Part shown: positions 8,013-17,901 of the stretch, in pieces
Position numbering within the stretch: position 1 is the stretch's first letter
How the letters are laid out: every line of letters starts with the position of its first letter
Assembly (NCBI GenBank): GCA_032355985.1
Contig: JAUKVZ010000002.1
Location: 372,001-436,000, forward strand
Direction: 5' to 3'
DNA length: 64,000 nt
From: Sarcodiotheca gaudichaudii
Lineage: Eukaryota; Rhodophyta; Florideophyceae; Gigartinales; Solieriaceae
Notes under the pieces: generated by a model
The model's input: only the letters and a program-made list of their open reading frames with translations
Told to the model about the DNA's origin: nothing
Databases searched by the model: none
Made by a program: the position numbers and the translations under genes

Positions 8013-8621
8013 CATGGCGCACAAACACCATTTCCGCCTGAGTAGATGATTTGCATTGAAACTATATCCGCATGCCGCCACCTCGGCAAATTCCCCGCAA
8101 GGCTGAGCAATGGCTGCGATACCGCACATCTGCTTGCGATTTCTTATTTCAATGCAAACAATTTGCGGGATGACTACCCGCGATAGCCATGCGTGATGAG
8201 CCCTTCGAATGCCACGAATGCCACACACTCGCGCCCCACCCGCGCATCCGCAGGCAGAGAGTTGACCACGCACGAGAAGACCAAACGCCTCTTCGAATCC
8301 AGTGGCGACAGCATGCTCCAATGGCGCCGCTGATCATCATGGACGCCCGTTTGGTGAGCATGCGCAATGGTCGGCTCACCCACTCATCCAACGTGCGCCG
8401 ATGCCGGCGGACTTGGAGTGCTTATCGCGGCGCCCAACAAGACACAGTGAAAAGATGAACGCAAGATCGCGCCTGATGTCACACGGCGGCCTCCATACTG
8501 AATGCCTGTGGACACCAGTCCGCGTCACCAGATCTGCACAATTCTGGACGCCGATGATGTGCCGATCTATGGTTCTGTGGCCGCGCACGAAAGCCTGGCC
8601 TGCAGTGTGGAGAGAACGACG
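8013..8621. other. Intergenic stretch without a supported gene
   Basis: About 600 bases between the methyltransferase upstream region and the MarR gene. Short open frames on both strands have no SD, no family resemblance and unusual Cys/Trp/His-rich composition, so I regard them as chance. The left part holds a long AT-rich inverted repeat (8050-8158). At about 8205-8223 the 9-mer GAATGCCAC occurs twice in tandem. I see nothing else in 8225-8600. Confidence 0.5.
8050..8158. repeat. Nested inverted repeat
   Basis: TTTGCATTGAAA (8050-8061) and its perfect complement TTTCAATGCAAA (8147-8158) form 12-bp arms 85 bases apart. Inside them CGCAAG (8096-8101) pairs with CTTGCG (8133-8138). The arms are AT-rich against GC-rich surroundings. 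It could be paired operator sites, a structured RNA, or the footprint of a lost small mobile element; see findings. Confidence 0.6.
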
Positions 8622-9140
8622 ATGAACGTGCGAGATCCCGGACTGTCCACCGAACAGCAGATCGTCGCCGCGATTCGTCAGATCGTTCGCGCAGTCGACC
8701 TGCACTCTCGTCGTCTTGTGGAGAACCACGGGCTGACGGGGCCGCAGGTTGCAACACTGCAGGTCGCAGAGCGACTGGCGCCCGCGTCGCCGACCGCCAT
8801 TGCGCGTGCGGTTCACCTGAGCCAGGGCACAGTCACCGGCATTCTGCATCGACTTGAACGACGGGGGCTCATCGCCAGACGCCGCAGCGAGCAGGATGGG
8901 CGTGCGTTCATCATTGATGTCACGGCCGAAGGGCATCGGATGCTTAGCGCGGCGCCTTCGCTCTTGCAGGATCAGTTCAAGCAGGAACTTGAGCGCCTTG
9001 AAGACTGGGAGCGCTCGATGATCCTCTCGACGCTGCAGCGCGTCGCAAACCTGATGGGCGCCGAACACATTGAGGCCGCGCCACTTCTGACGAGCGACCG
9101 GATGGAGACGGACGGGCAGCGTTCGAGCGAGAAATCCTGA
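8622..9140 (+). CDS. MarR-family transcriptional regulator
   Basis: Start ATG 8622 has GGAGAG 8 bases upstream; the longer open frame from 8502 is rejected because residues before 8622 do not fit the family. The 172-residue protein has the MarR winged-helix layout: N-terminal dimer helix ('QQIVAAIRQIVRAVDLHSRRL'), recognition helix region 'SPTAIARAVHLSQGTVTGILHRLERRGLI' and wing 'RRRSEQDGRAFIIDVTAEG'. MarR proteins act as dimers on palindromic operators and usually respond to small aromatic ligands or oxidants. Its target may include the nearby 9320 gene, but no operator was identified. Confidence 0.88.
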   Translation: MNVRDPGLSTEQQIVAAIRQIVRAVDLHSRRLVENHGLTGPQVATLQVAERLAPASPTAIARAVHLSQGTVTGILHRLERRGLIARRRSEQDGRAFIIDVTAEGHRMLSAAPSLLQDQFKQELERLEDWERSMILSTLQRVANLMGAEHIEAAPLLTSDRMETDGQRSSEKS

Positions 9141-9319
9141 CCGTTCTCGTGCCGGCGAACAACCACGAGCAGGACGCCATTCGGCAAACTTGCCGACGCT
9201 CGTACACACTGAGACACTATTCATTGGTGGGCTCGCCGGGGTTTGGCGGCCAATACTCCACAGATGCTGCGCGCCGTCAGAACTCATTGGATGGCTGCGC
9301 ACCGAAAGGAAGTGTGCGC

Positions 9320-9805
9320 GTGCAAACGGATCCAACACCTGAACATGCGTGGCTCAAGCAGATCGTCGGCGAATGGACATTCGAGAACGAGTGTTCGCAG
9401 GGCCCGGACAAGGAGCCGCTTCGCGGGACCGGCAGAGAGTCTGTCCGAATGCTCGGAGATCTCTGGACCATCGGAGAGATGGAAGGCGAAATGCCCGGCT
9501 GCGAAGGCACAATGAAAGCCATCATGACCATCGGCTTCGATCCGGCACGCGGCAAGTTCGTCGGATCATGGGTCGGCTCGCCCATGACCGAGCTGTTCGT
9601 CTACGAAGGAGAACTGGACGAGGCCAGGCGCGTGCTTACGCTGAACACCACCGGCCCCGATTTCGAAGACCCATCGAAGACGGCCGAGTATCGAGACATC
9701 ATTGAATTGCAGGACGCCGACACTCGCGTGTTCCGATCCGAAGCCAAACAGCCGGATGGCTCCTACGTCGAGTTCTTGCACGGAACATTCCAACGCGTCA
9801 AGTGA
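9320..9805 (+). CDS. DUF1579-like protein
   Basis: 161 residues from GTG 9320 (GAAAGGA 9 bases upstream; GTG 9314 is too close to it). The pattern 'PEHAWLKQIVGEWTFE', 'GEMPGCEGTMKAIMTIGFDPARGKFVGSWVGSP', and 'VYEGELDEARRVLTLNTTGP' is that of DUF1579, a small beta-barrel family of unknown function. There is no signal peptide. It follows the MarR gene by 179 bases on the same strand. The family call is good; no role can be given. Confidence 0.75.
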   Translation: MQTDPTPEHAWLKQIVGEWTFENECSQGPDKEPLRGTGRESVRMLGDLWTIGEMEGEMPGCEGTMKAIMTIGFDPARGKFVGSWVGSPMTELFVYEGELDEARRVLTLNTTGPDFEDPSKTAEYRDIIELQDADTRVFRSEAKQPDGSYVEFLHGTFQRVK

Positions 9806-9850
9806 GTTCATTCGACGCCGGGACCGCCCGCAGACACAACGCAATCCCTA

Positions 9851-10912
9851 TCAACCAACCGGCACCGTGATCAGCGGCCCCACGCCCTGCTCCTGCGAAG
9901 CCTGCATCTGGAACAGATAGATCAACAGGCCGAAGGCTCGCTTGCTTCGCTCATCATCGCGAGGCACGTAGAACCAGGCGTTGTCGTATCGCACGGCGAC
10001 GAATGCGCTGCGCGGACGTTCCCGCTGGCTGCGTACGACGAGAGATCGCGACGGAGAACGCTCTGCGGCCGTTGATTGCTGTGTCACGGCGGCAAACGGC
10101 GGAGCGTCAACGCCGGCGGAAAGAAGCCCCATCAGTTCGAGCAGCGAGTGCATGCGAATTGTGATTTCGTCGGGTCCGCGGCCGACGATTCTTCGCGTAA
10201 TGCGGAATCGATCGCGATCAGAAGCGAGCCCGAGAATCGATCGAAACTCACGCATGTATTCAGCAGTCTCGCCTGTCGGCGCATGGCGCAGCTCGAGGTA
10301 CATGACCGCCTCCCCGTCGCCTTCAACACGAACGAGCTCGATCGCGTCGTTCCTGGCGAGTTCGACGATCAGTTCAATGGTTCGATTGAATGCATGCGAC
10401 CGATCGAGCGGCGGCGTCATTGGGTCGGCGAAGCCAATATTCTCCGCATCATTGATTCGATGGATGGTCGTGGACAGCAACTGCTCCGGCGGCCAGCCCG
10501 AGCTGACAAGCGAGAACACAACATCAGCTCGCACGGGATTCAACAGTTGTGCAGCGAACTCCTGACCGGACAGGGGTGAATAGGTAACGGTCGGTCGCTC
10601 GATGTAGCGAACATTCGCATTTCCGCCGACTGTCCAGTTGGTCACACTTCCAATCTCACCGCCCCCACCGGCGATGCCCGCCTCGCCCGTCCAGACGTAC
10701 TGCGTCAACACCGAATTGACCGCGAGAAATGTCGGCACCTCACCAAACCGAAGGCGCACAAGATTGAGCAGCATCTGCTCCTGCGCCGAAGCGGCGATCG
10801 CCGTGTTGTAATCGAACCGATCAACCGGGATCTGACGAGGCCCGTAAGTATCGCAACCAATGGTCAGGAACACGACCAACAGGGCCGCGAACGAGCAGAA
10901 CGTGCGTTTCAT
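9851..10912 (-). CDS. Lipoprotein of unknown function (paralogue of 30432-31514)
   Basis: 353 residues starting ATGAAACGC, overlapping the stop of the upstream GNAT gene by 4 bases (ATGA). The lipoprotein signal has lipobox L-T-I-G-C at about residues 16-20. Mature features are 'RFDYNTAIAASAQEQMLLNLVRLRFGEVPTFLAVNSV', 'PTVTYSPLSGQEFAAQLLNPV', and a C-terminal 'DNAWFYVPRDDERSKRAFGLLIYLFQMQAS'. The same sequence of blocks occurs in the lipoprotein at 30432, including 'YNxAIxxxxxEQxLxLxVRxRxxExxxxLAVxSV' and 'PTxxYxPxxG'. No catalytic motif was recognised; probably an outer-membrane-anchored periplasmic protein of a planctomycete-type family. Confidence 0.72.
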   Translation of the reverse strand: MKRTFCSFAALLVVFLTIGCDTYGPRQIPVDRFDYNTAIAASAQEQMLLNLVRLRFGEVPTFLAVNSVLTQYVWTGEAGIAGGGGEIGSVTNWTVGGNANVRYIERPTVTYSPLSGQEFAAQLLNPVRADVVFSLVSSGWPPEQLLSTTIHRINDAENIGFADPMTPPLDRSHAFNRTIELIVELARNDAIELVRVEGDGEAVMYLELRHAPTGETAEYMREFRSILGLASDRDRFRITRRIVGRGPDEITIRMHSLLELMGLLSAGVDAPPFAAVTQQSTAAERSPSRSLVVRSQRERPRSAFVAVRYDNAWFYVPRDDERSKRAFGLLIYLFQMQASQEQGVGPLITVPVG

Positions 10913-11520
10913 GGCGTCAACTCCTCACAGGATCGCGATTCTGGTGGCCGCAGATCCAGCGCATCGATGCTCCAGCGCTTGCCGAAGCCTCCGGCATACT
11001 CGTCGATTGTCGCGAATCCGGCCCGCTCGTGCGCTCGAATCGATCGAGGGTTCGCCTGATCGATCTCAGTGATCATCAGATCAAAATGCGGCGACATCTG
11101 AGCTTGATGGGCATCGTACATCGCCTGCACCAGGCCGCGGCCACGATGATCTTTCTCAACACACACCTGACCCATGATGTAATAGCGAAGATCGGCAATC
11201 GGACCGCCGGGGCGCGCGAGGACCTCTCTCCGATCAAACATCGGATCGAGTTCCGAAATGAGATGCCGATGCTCAATGAGCATGACAAGCGCATACGCGA
11301 TGACATCATCGCATTGCACGGTGGTTGCAACCACGTGCGGATGTGGCTCATTCATGGTTCGCAGCACCTGAAGATCATGCCTGAGCGTCACGAATCCTTC
11401 TGTGCCACGCTCAACCGGACCGATGCTGGCCGAAAGGTTTCGCGCCTGCAGAGCAAGAATGCCTGCGAAGTCATCTTCAGAAGCGGCGCTTCGAACTTTG
11501 TATCCCGCGAGGTCGGGCAT
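10909..11520 (-). CDS. GNAT-family N-acetyltransferase
   Basis: 203 residues. The acetyl-CoA-binding motif A is visible as 'YIMGQVCVEKDHRGRGLVQAMYDAHQ' (Q/R-x-x-G-x-G/A variant HRGRGL), followed by 'LMITEIDQANPRSIRAHERAGF', the typical motif B. The acceptor is unknown. The start ATG lacks an SD but a TATATT box ends 6 bases upstream, suggesting a leaderless transcript. The stop codon overlaps the ATG of the lipoprotein at 10912, so the two are co-expressed. Confidence 0.82.
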   Translation of the reverse strand: MPDLAGYKVRSAASEDDFAGILALQARNLSASIGPVERGTEGFVTLRHDLQVLRTMNEPHPHVVATTVQCDDVIAYALVMLIEHRHLISELDPMFDRREVLARPGGPIADLRYYIMGQVCVEKDHRGRGLVQAMYDAHQAQMSPHFDLMITEIDQANPRSIRAHERAGFATIDEYAGGFGKRWSIDALDLRPPESRSCEELTP

Positions 11521-11526
11521 CGCGCC

Positions 11527-11532
11527 AATATA
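11527..11532 (-). promoter_or_regulatory. -10 box of the GNAT gene (leaderless)
   Basis: TATATT on the minus strand ends 6 bases before the ATG at 11520. No convincing -35 hexamer was found at 16-18 bases. There is no SD between box and start. Confidence 0.4.
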
Positions 11533-11695
11533 GCTACGTCTTTAGGATGTCATACAACGACTTTTGCACAACAATGCCGCGCCCGATCCACCGCTCCAAC
11601 TGGAGGACAACGAGCCAGCAACAAACCTGTCGGTATGGCCCGATGAAGCGCCTCTTCGGCGCGCCGCTGCACACGCGCTTCATGCGTGTTCAATA

Positions 11696-14659
11696 TCAGG
11701 AGCACGGCCCCCACCGACCCAGCAAATCGGCTAGATCATCCGACCCCACACCATCGCCGAAGAAATCAGCCGGCACGCCGACCTGTCCCCATGTGCCAAG
11801 CAACTGGGCGAGATCAGAAGCCCCGATGTCGCCGGAGCCATCGAAATCACCCGGACAGCTCTCGAACGGAGTATCGAAGGGCGCCTCGTGCGCCCCCATG
11901 TCAATGATCGGAGGAACACCGACTCCGCTGTCTGCGTAGTTGACGGCATCGATGAATCGATCCGCACCGGCGAGATCCACTGCGAGCATCGCGACTCCAC
12001 CCGGAAAATAGACGTTCGTCGCAGCATCGATTGCGTCGGAGCCATCACCGAGGCGCAGGTCATCATCTTCGGTGCCTGCCATATCGTCCGGACCATCTGC
12101 ATCAACGAACACAGGGCTTTCGCCGGCCCCGCCGATGACGGCCGTCCCCGAAAGAGCGCCTGTCCAACCTTCGATCAACGATGATCGCGCGATGTCTGTA
12201 TCCAACACGTACCCGGCCGGAAGATCGATTTGCGCCTCCTCATCCGAGACTCCGTTGGCCGGATTGCCGAAGAGAATCGAGTTGTCGAACAGCGGCGCCA
12301 CTCCTCCACCGGCTACCCAGACGACTCCCCCTTCCACCGTCGCCACGTTGCCCGTAAAGGAACAGTTGATCGCGTGCAGCGGGTTCGAATCTTCCTTCTG
12401 TACAAAAGCGGCGCCGAAAGTCGAACTGTTGCCAGAGAACTCTGAATTCACGCAACTCATGCTCGCGCCGACGCCTATCGCCACGGCGCCGCCATTGACA
12501 TCCGAGGAGTTTGCGAGAAATCGGGTGCGTTCGACCGTCGCGTGACCCCCAATGATCTCAAAAGCACCGCCCGAGAAATCACTGTCATTGTTGGAAAGCG
12601 TCGCTTCCTTCAGACACACACTCGAATCGACGAAGAGTGCGCCTCCGCCACATTCATCATCCGCCACATTGCTTGAGATCATCGAGTTCCTGAAATACAA
12701 CTCGCACAACTCGGCGGCGATTCCGGCCCCGTTCATTGCTCTGTTTCGATCAACAGCACAATGATCGATCGTGAGTGCCGCATGCTCGGCGAGCACTCCG
12801 CCCCCTCTTGAATCATTCGCGCCGACACCGGGATCATTCGCATTGCCACGGCGGATTGTGATGCCGGAGAGCGCTGAGGGCTCTCCGGGACCATTGCAAG
12901 TGACGACGTGGTACGCATTGTCGGCGAAGACGATGTCACCCAACGCGCCTTGAAGCCCATCATTATTGTCAAGATCACCGGTGAGCACTGTCAGGCTGGG
13001 ATCCATGTCTCGATCATTCGAAAAGAACTCGTCGCCATCGAATCCCCCAACAAGCGATACGCCGGGCGGAAGATCAAATGTCGCGTCGCGCGGATCAAAG
13101 GGAAACCCGGGCGCCTCTGGCGTGTAAGCATCCTTCGTGATCCAGATGTCAAGCGGTTTGCTGAGAGACTGCGCATCATCCAGTGCGTCATCCAGATTCG
13201 CAGGGACTGCCCAAGACGCGCCCGTCCCGGCGGCTCCATCGACGACATGCAGCACCGGCGGATCCAGCGCTGAATACTCATACGCGCCCATGTCCGGATT
13301 GGCGAACGAGACGCGCGGATTGCCGAGGAGATCGAACGGCAGGGACTCTGCGACATTCATGTCGCCATCAAGATCAAGCAGATCGCTCATCACTCCGGTG
13401 ACAATCGCCTGGTCCCGAACCGGCGAACTGAAGTGCGTGCGCAGATTGTCATCGCGTGTTCCAACCAGACCATCCCATCCATCTGACTTTACGAAGCGAG
13501 GATCAGCACTCATGTTTCCGGCGCCTGCCCATCCGCCTTCCACGTCCGAGTGCTGAACGACAGGCGCAGGAGCGCTTTGGAGATAGATATTTGATTCGGA
13601 CGGTGAACCCAGATCATTGGAATTGTCCCAAAGGATCGAGTTTCGAATATCGAGAGCGCCGCCCAGCACACACTCGAACGCGCCGCCAAACTCACTCGCA
13701 GCGTTGTTCGCAAACGTGCAGTAATGAAATCTGGGAGCGGTCACCAACCGAACCGAAACCGCGCCGCCACGCTCCGAAGTATTGCCCGAAAACACCGAGT
13801 TAAAGCAGTCAACAGACACCGATGAAAGCGCCTGCATACCGCCGCCATTGGGAGATGTATTTCCGAAGAAACGGCAGTTTCCGACGATCATCGACGCGGC
13901 GCCCGCATACAGCCCGCCTCCACGGGTCGTCGCTTCGTTTGCAATGAAAAGACAGTCGACGACGGTCGGCAGCCCTGTGCCAAACAGATCGAGACCTCCA
14001 CCTTCGCTCGCGGTGTTGTTGGAAAACTCGCATGACTCAAAACGCGGGCTGCCATCTATGGAAATCGCGCCGCCCCCGCTGTTGGCATCGCAGTTGCGAA
14101 AAACACAATTGCGGATGATGGGCGAGGCGTCTTTGGCAAGCATCCCGCCTCCCATGGTGTCTTCGGGATTGGGACCGCCCTGCGCGACACCCCTTTCAAT
14201 AATGAAACCGTCGAGGATGGCCGTCTGATCAACGTTGTCGGCCAACACGACGTGCCTCGTATTGTCCGCAATGTTGCCGCCGTCATCATCTCCATTGAGA
14301 TCGCCTGAGAGGATCGTCAGATTCGTCGCTGGATCCCGCTCAGAAATTGAAAGTTCGTCACCAGCGAATCCGCCGTATATCGACGTATCTTCAACGAGCG
14401 TGAATCGATCCCCTTGCGGATCACCCGATGCGCCACCAAGCGTGGGCGTGTAGACACCGGCTTTGACCCAGATTTCAGTATCTCCTGCATTGAGCACGGC
14501 GAGGAACAGCGCCGTGTCGAGGCTGTTGATCGCCTGTCCCCATGTGGAGCCATCACCGGAGGCGCCGATTTCCTGGTCCACGCGAAGCACAAGCGGTCCG
14601 GACAACACCGAAGGTGTGAACCACAGGACGATGACCAACGCAAGCAGGATGCGCTTCAT
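11696..14659 (-). CDS. Secreted right-handed beta-helix protein with duplicated body and C-terminal planctomycete repeat
   Basis: 987 residues, ATG 14659 with GGAAGGAG ~10 bases upstream and a Sec signal peptide (MKRILLALVIVLWFTP...). The body is two consecutive parallel beta-helix modules (about 25-470 and 485-930). Each opens with a beta-propeller-like lead ('SIYGGFAGDE' and 'SLVGGFDGDEFF', each followed by 'LTxLxGDLxxND') and then repeats of Asn/Gly-rich coils ('GGGAISIDGSPRFESCEFSNNTASEGGG'). The last ~55 residues carry two dockerin-like Asp/Gly repeats ending in '[GRT]WG' ('FDGSGDIGASDLAQLLGTWG', 'GVGSDDLADLLGRWG'), typical of exported planctomycete proteins. A surface or extracellular role is likely; no pectate-lyase catalytic residues could be assigned. 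Confidence 0.88.
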   Translation of the reverse strand: MKRILLALVIVLWFTPSVLSGPLVLRVDQEIGASGDGSTWGQAINSLDTALFLAVLNAGDTEIWVKAGVYTPTLGGASGDPQGDRFTLVEDTSIYGGFAGDELSISERDPATNLTILSGDLNGDDDGGNIADNTRHVVLADNVDQTAILDGFIIERGVAQGGPNPEDTMGGGMLAKDASPIIRNCVFRNCDANSGGGAISIDGSPRFESCEFSNNTASEGGGLDLFGTGLPTVVDCLFIANEATTRGGGLYAGAASMIVGNCRFFGNTSPNGGGMQALSSVSVDCFNSVFSGNTSERGGAVSVRLVTAPRFHYCTFANNAASEFGGAFECVLGGALDIRNSILWDNSNDLGSPSESNIYLQSAPAPVVQHSDVEGGWAGAGNMSADPRFVKSDGWDGLVGTRDDNLRTHFSSPVRDQAIVTGVMSDLLDLDGDMNVAESLPFDLLGNPRVSFANPDMGAYEYSALDPPVLHVVDGAAGTGASWAVPANLDDALDDAQSLSKPLDIWITKDAYTPEAPGFPFDPRDATFDLPPGVSLVGGFDGDEFFSNDRDMDPSLTVLTGDLDNNDGLQGALGDIVFADNAYHVVTCNGPGEPSALSGITIRRGNANDPGVGANDSRGGGVLAEHAALTIDHCAVDRNRAMNGAGIAAELCELYFRNSMISSNVADDECGGGALFVDSSVCLKEATLSNNDSDFSGGAFEIIGGHATVERTRFLANSSDVNGGAVAIGVGASMSCVNSEFSGNSSTFGAAFVQKEDSNPLHAINCSFTGNVATVEGGVVWVAGGGVAPLFDNSILFGNPANGVSDEEAQIDLPAGYVLDTDIARSSLIEGWTGALSGTAVIGGAGESPVFVDADGPDDMAGTEDDDLRLGDGSDAIDAATNVYFPGGVAMLAVDLAGADRFIDAVNYADSGVGVPPIIDMGAHEAPFDTPFESCPGDFDGSGDIGASDLAQLLGTWGQVGVPADFFGDGVGSDDLADLLGRWGPCS

Positions 14660-14914
14660 TCGTTCCGCTCCTTCCCCAAGGCCAGAACATGCATGTTGAA
14701 TCGAATCCTCAGTCTATCCAGAACCTCACAAGCGCCAAGATAATTTCTAAGTCTGCGAACGACTGGCGCTCCAGTCCTCCGCGATCCCAACAGCGACATT
14801 AATGGCGCGAGGGCCGACCCGGGCCTGCCGTCATAACAACGGACACGCACCCATGGGCAGTATCATGCTGTGCGACATCACCTAAACGTGACTTACGCGA
14901 GAAGACGTGGGGAG

Positions 14915-17230
14915 ATGATGAACCAGAGTGCGAAAGATCCTGTCTGCGGCATGACGGTCGAACAAGGTCGCGAGGCCGCATCGATCGAGCATGATGGCGA
15001 GACATATCTCTTCTGCGCCCAATCGTGCGCAGACAAGTTTGCTTCCGAGCCGCAGCGCTATCTCGATGAATCATCGCGCGCCGATCGAGAAGCTGCCGAC
15101 GGCGACGCCAACGCGATCTACACATGTCCGATGCACCCGGAAGTCCGCCAGGTCGGCCCCGGCGATTGTCCCAAGTGCGGCATGGCCCTCGAGCCCGCAG
15201 ACGCAACCGCAGCGCAGGACGACTCAGAACTGCGCGATATGCAGCGCCGCTTCTGGATCTCAGCCGCCTTCAGCGCCCCCCTGCTCATCTACGTCATGGC
15301 CGGCATGTTCGTCGGGCGACCCTTCGGACAATGGATTTCGCCGACGGCGCCCCAATGGATCGAGTTGCTCCTCGCGACACCCGTTGTGCTCTGGTGCGCG
15401 TGGCCATTCTTTGTTCGCGGCGTGCGATCGATTCGTTCCCTTTCGCCAAACATGTGGACATTGATCACGATCGGCGTCTCTATCGCATACGCGTACAGCG
15501 TCGTCGCAACGATCGCGCCGCACCTCTTTCCCGAGGCGATGCGCGATGATGCAGGACGCGTCGGAGTCTACTTCGAAGCCGCGGCCGTCATTGTGACCCT
15601 CGTGCTCCTGGGCCAAGTCTTGGAGCTTCGTGCACGCAGACAGACCGGCGGCGCCATCCGCGAACTCCTTGAGCTTGCGCCGCCGACCGCGCGCCTCATT
15701 GGTGAAGAAGGCTCGGATCAGGAAGTACCGATTGATGAGTTGAAGTCGGGCGATCAGGTTCGCGTCCGTCCCGGAGACAAGATTCCCATCGATGGCAGCG
15801 TCATCGAAGGGCAAAGCACTGTCGACGAATCCATGCTCACCGGCGAGCCGGTTCCAGTTGAAAAGGCCGCTGGAGACGATGTCACCGGCGGCACGCTCAA
15901 TAAGAGCGGCAGCTTCATCATGAAAGTCAGCCGCACCGGCGCCGAAACGACGCTTTCACAAATCGTCCAGATGGTTGCGGATGCCCAACGTTCACGAGCT
16001 CCCATTCAGCGCCTTGCCGACAAGGTTGCTTCGTGGTTCGTGCCTGCCGTCATCAGTGTCGCGATCCTGGCATTCATTGTCTGGCTGGTCGCTGGGCCGA
16101 CACCCGCATTCGCCCATGCGCTGGTGGCCGCAGTGTCCGTGTTGATCATCGCATGCCCCTGCGCACTGGGACTGGCGACGCCCATGTCCATCATGGTCTC
16201 CGCCGGACGCGGCGCAAAGGAAGGCGTGTTGATCAAAAATGCCGCGGCGCTGGAGGCCTTTGAGAGAGTCGACACGATCGTCGTGGACAAGACTGGCACG
16301 CTCACCGAAGGCGAGCCGAAACTGACCCACATCGAGTTTGCCGAAGGCATCGACGAGACGCGCGCACGATCGCTCATCGCCGGCGCCGAACGCGGCAGCG
16401 AACATCCTCTGGCCGAGGCGATCGTCAACGGTCTGGACATCGATTCCGACCAACGGCTTGCAGCCACCGACTTCGAAAGTGTCACCGGCAAGGGCATCGT
16501 CGCAACTGTTGATGGCCAGCGCGTGGCGATCGGCTCGTCGTCGCTGCTTGCAGATGAGGGTGTCGACAGCGGGCAATTCGCAGAGGCGGCGGAGCGTTCA
16601 CGTCGCGATGGCGGCACGGCGATCTTCGCCGCGTTCGATGGCGCACTCGCGGCGCTCATCGTCGTCGCCGACCCCATCAAGAAAACGACAGGCAAGGCAA
16701 TCGCGGAGCTTCACAAGCGAGGCCTCCATGTCGTCATGCTGACCGGAGACAACGAAACCACCGCGCACGCGATCGCAAAACGACTCGACATTGATCAGGT
16801 GAGGGCGGATGTGCTCCCGGATCAGAAAGCAGCCGTCATCAAGGAGCTTCAGCAGGAAGGAAAAATCGTCGCCATGGCCGGTGATGGCGTAAATGATGCG
16901 CCCGCGCTGGCTCAGGCGGATGTCGGAGTCGCCATGGGAACGGGCGCCGGCGTCGCCATCGAAAGCGCCGGCATCACGCTCGTCGGTGGCGACCTGAACG
17001 GCCTCTTGCGAGCGCGTGAGCTCAGCCGTTCGACGATGCGCAACATCAGGCAGAACCTGTTCTTCGCCTTCGGCTACAACGCGCTGGGCGTGCCCATCGC
17101 CGCCGGCGTGCTCTATCCGTTCTTTGGCTTGTTGCTCAACCCCATGATCGCCGCCGCGGCCATGAGCCTCAGCTCCGTTTCCGTCATTGCAAATGCGTTA
17201 CGACTTCGCGTCAGCACGAAGGACGCCTGA
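14915..17230 (+). CDS. copA: Cu(I)-exporting P1B-type ATPase with YHS and heavy-metal-binding domains
   Basis: Start ATG 14915 or 14918, directly after GTGGGGAG; earlier in-frame GTGs at 14870 and 14888 are alternatives. About 771 residues. Order: YHS domain ('[14 protein letters not shown]', '[12 protein letters not shown]'), a heavy-metal-binding motif '[22 protein letters not shown]', transmembrane helices, actuator loop with 'TGEP', the metal site '[10 protein letters not shown]' (Cys414, Cys416), phosphorylation site Asp458 in 'DKTGTLTEG', nucleotide-site 'SEHPLAEAI', and '[14 protein letters not shown]'. The last helices keep '[15 protein letters not shown]' and '[16 protein letters not shown]', as in copper pumps. 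It exports Cu(I) from the cytoplasm. No cueR-type regulator or chaperone is next to it. Confidence 0.93.
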   Translation: MMNQSAKDPVCGMTVEQGREAASIEHDGETYLFCAQSCADKFASEPQRYLDESSRADREAADGDANAIYTCPMHPEVRQVGPGDCPKCGMALEPADATAAQDDSELRDMQRRFWISAAFSAPLLIYVMAGMFVGRPFGQWISPTAPQWIELLLATPVVLWCAWPFFVRGVRSIRSLSPNMWTLITIGVSIAYAYSVVATIAPHLFPEAMRDDAGRVGVYFEAAAVIVTLVLLGQVLELRARRQTGGAIRELLELAPPTARLIGEEGSDQEVPIDELKSGDQVRVRPGDKIPIDGSVIEGQSTVDESMLTGEPVPVEKAAGDDVTGGTLNKSGSFIMKVSRTGAETTLSQIVQMVADAQRSRAPIQRLADKVASWFVPAVISVAILAFIVWLVAGPTPAFAHALVAAVSVLIIACPCALGLATPMSIMVSAGRGAKEGVLIKNAAALEAFERVDTIVVDKTGTLTEGEPKLTHIEFAEGIDETRARSLIAGAERGSEHPLAEAIVNGLDIDSDQRLAATDFESVTGKGIVATVDGQRVAIGSSSLLADEGVDSGQFAEAAERSRRDGGTAIFAAFDGALAALIVVADPIKKTTGKAIAELHKRGLHVVMLTGDNETTAHAIAKRLDIDQVRADVLPDQKAAVIKELQQEGKIVAMAGDGVNDAPALAQADVGVAMGTGAGVAIESAGITLVGGDLNGLLRARELSRSTMRNIRQNLFFAFGYNALGVPIAAGVLYPFFGLLLNPMIAAAAMSLSSVSVIANALRLRVSTKDA

Positions 17231-17250
17231 ACAAAGCGACGCTCATAGTC

Positions 17251-17802
17251 TTACGGCGAGCTCGAGCTCGAGTTCGCCGATCGTCCTGCGCCATGCGGCT
17301 GCGCTTCAGGAATCGGCTCCAGGAAGATGCGCACCAGTCCTCCGGGCCCAAGAACGCGCCGCAGAACAAGAATGATGTTGTAGCCGAGCAGGCCGATTGT
17401 GATGCACATCGTGGTCGCAAGCATATGTGCGGCATCCGTCTTCGTTATCCCTTCGCGAACCGCGGGCACAAAACCGCCCGCCTCCTTGGCGCCTCGAAGG
17501 CCATGTTCGAGCATGAGCACAAGCGCCACTCCAATCGAATAGATCAATGTTCGAATGATCACCTCCACCCAGGCAGGCCGGCGCCGCACGTGATGGCCGA
17601 GCGGAATGTGCTCCAGAACGAGCACGACCTTCGCCAGGACAAGCACCCCCACCAGCGCGGCGGAATACCCGTAAAACGAAACGCTGTACTCGCTTAGAAG
17701 CAGACCCTTGAACGCGACGAGGAATCCGATCCAACAGCCGAAGTACAGCGTCGCCAGCGCCATCGATCGGATCTCGTGCTTTAATCTGTGAGTGAGTGTC
17801 AT
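17251..17802 (-). CDS. Four-helix membrane protein of unknown function
   Basis: 183 residues with four predicted transmembrane helices ('ALATLYFGCWIGFLVAFKGLLL', 'AALVGVLVLAKVVLVLEHIPL', 'IIRTLIYSIGVALVLMLEHGL', 'ATTMCITIGLLGYNIILVL') and a short Ser-rich C-terminal tail encoded by TCGAGC-type repeats. The first two and last two helix pairs have a similar pattern, suggesting duplication. It converges on the copper ATPase gene and diverges from the FGE gene. I do not recognise a family. Confidence 0.7.
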   Translation of the reverse strand: MTLTHRLKHEIRSMALATLYFGCWIGFLVAFKGLLLSEYSVSFYGYSAALVGVLVLAKVVLVLEHIPLGHHVRRRPAWVEVIIRTLIYSIGVALVLMLEHGLRGAKEAGGFVPAVREGITKTDAAHMLATTMCITIGLLGYNIILVLRRVLGPGGLVRIFLEPIPEAQPHGAGRSANSSSSSP

Positions 17803-17901
17803 GGCGCCAGCTTATCTTCCCGAAAGGGCAAGCTGACGAGCCACGGCCCGGGCGATGCGCCCAAGGCAGACAGAGGGCGTTTTCAGCGATACGCTACGCC
17901 C

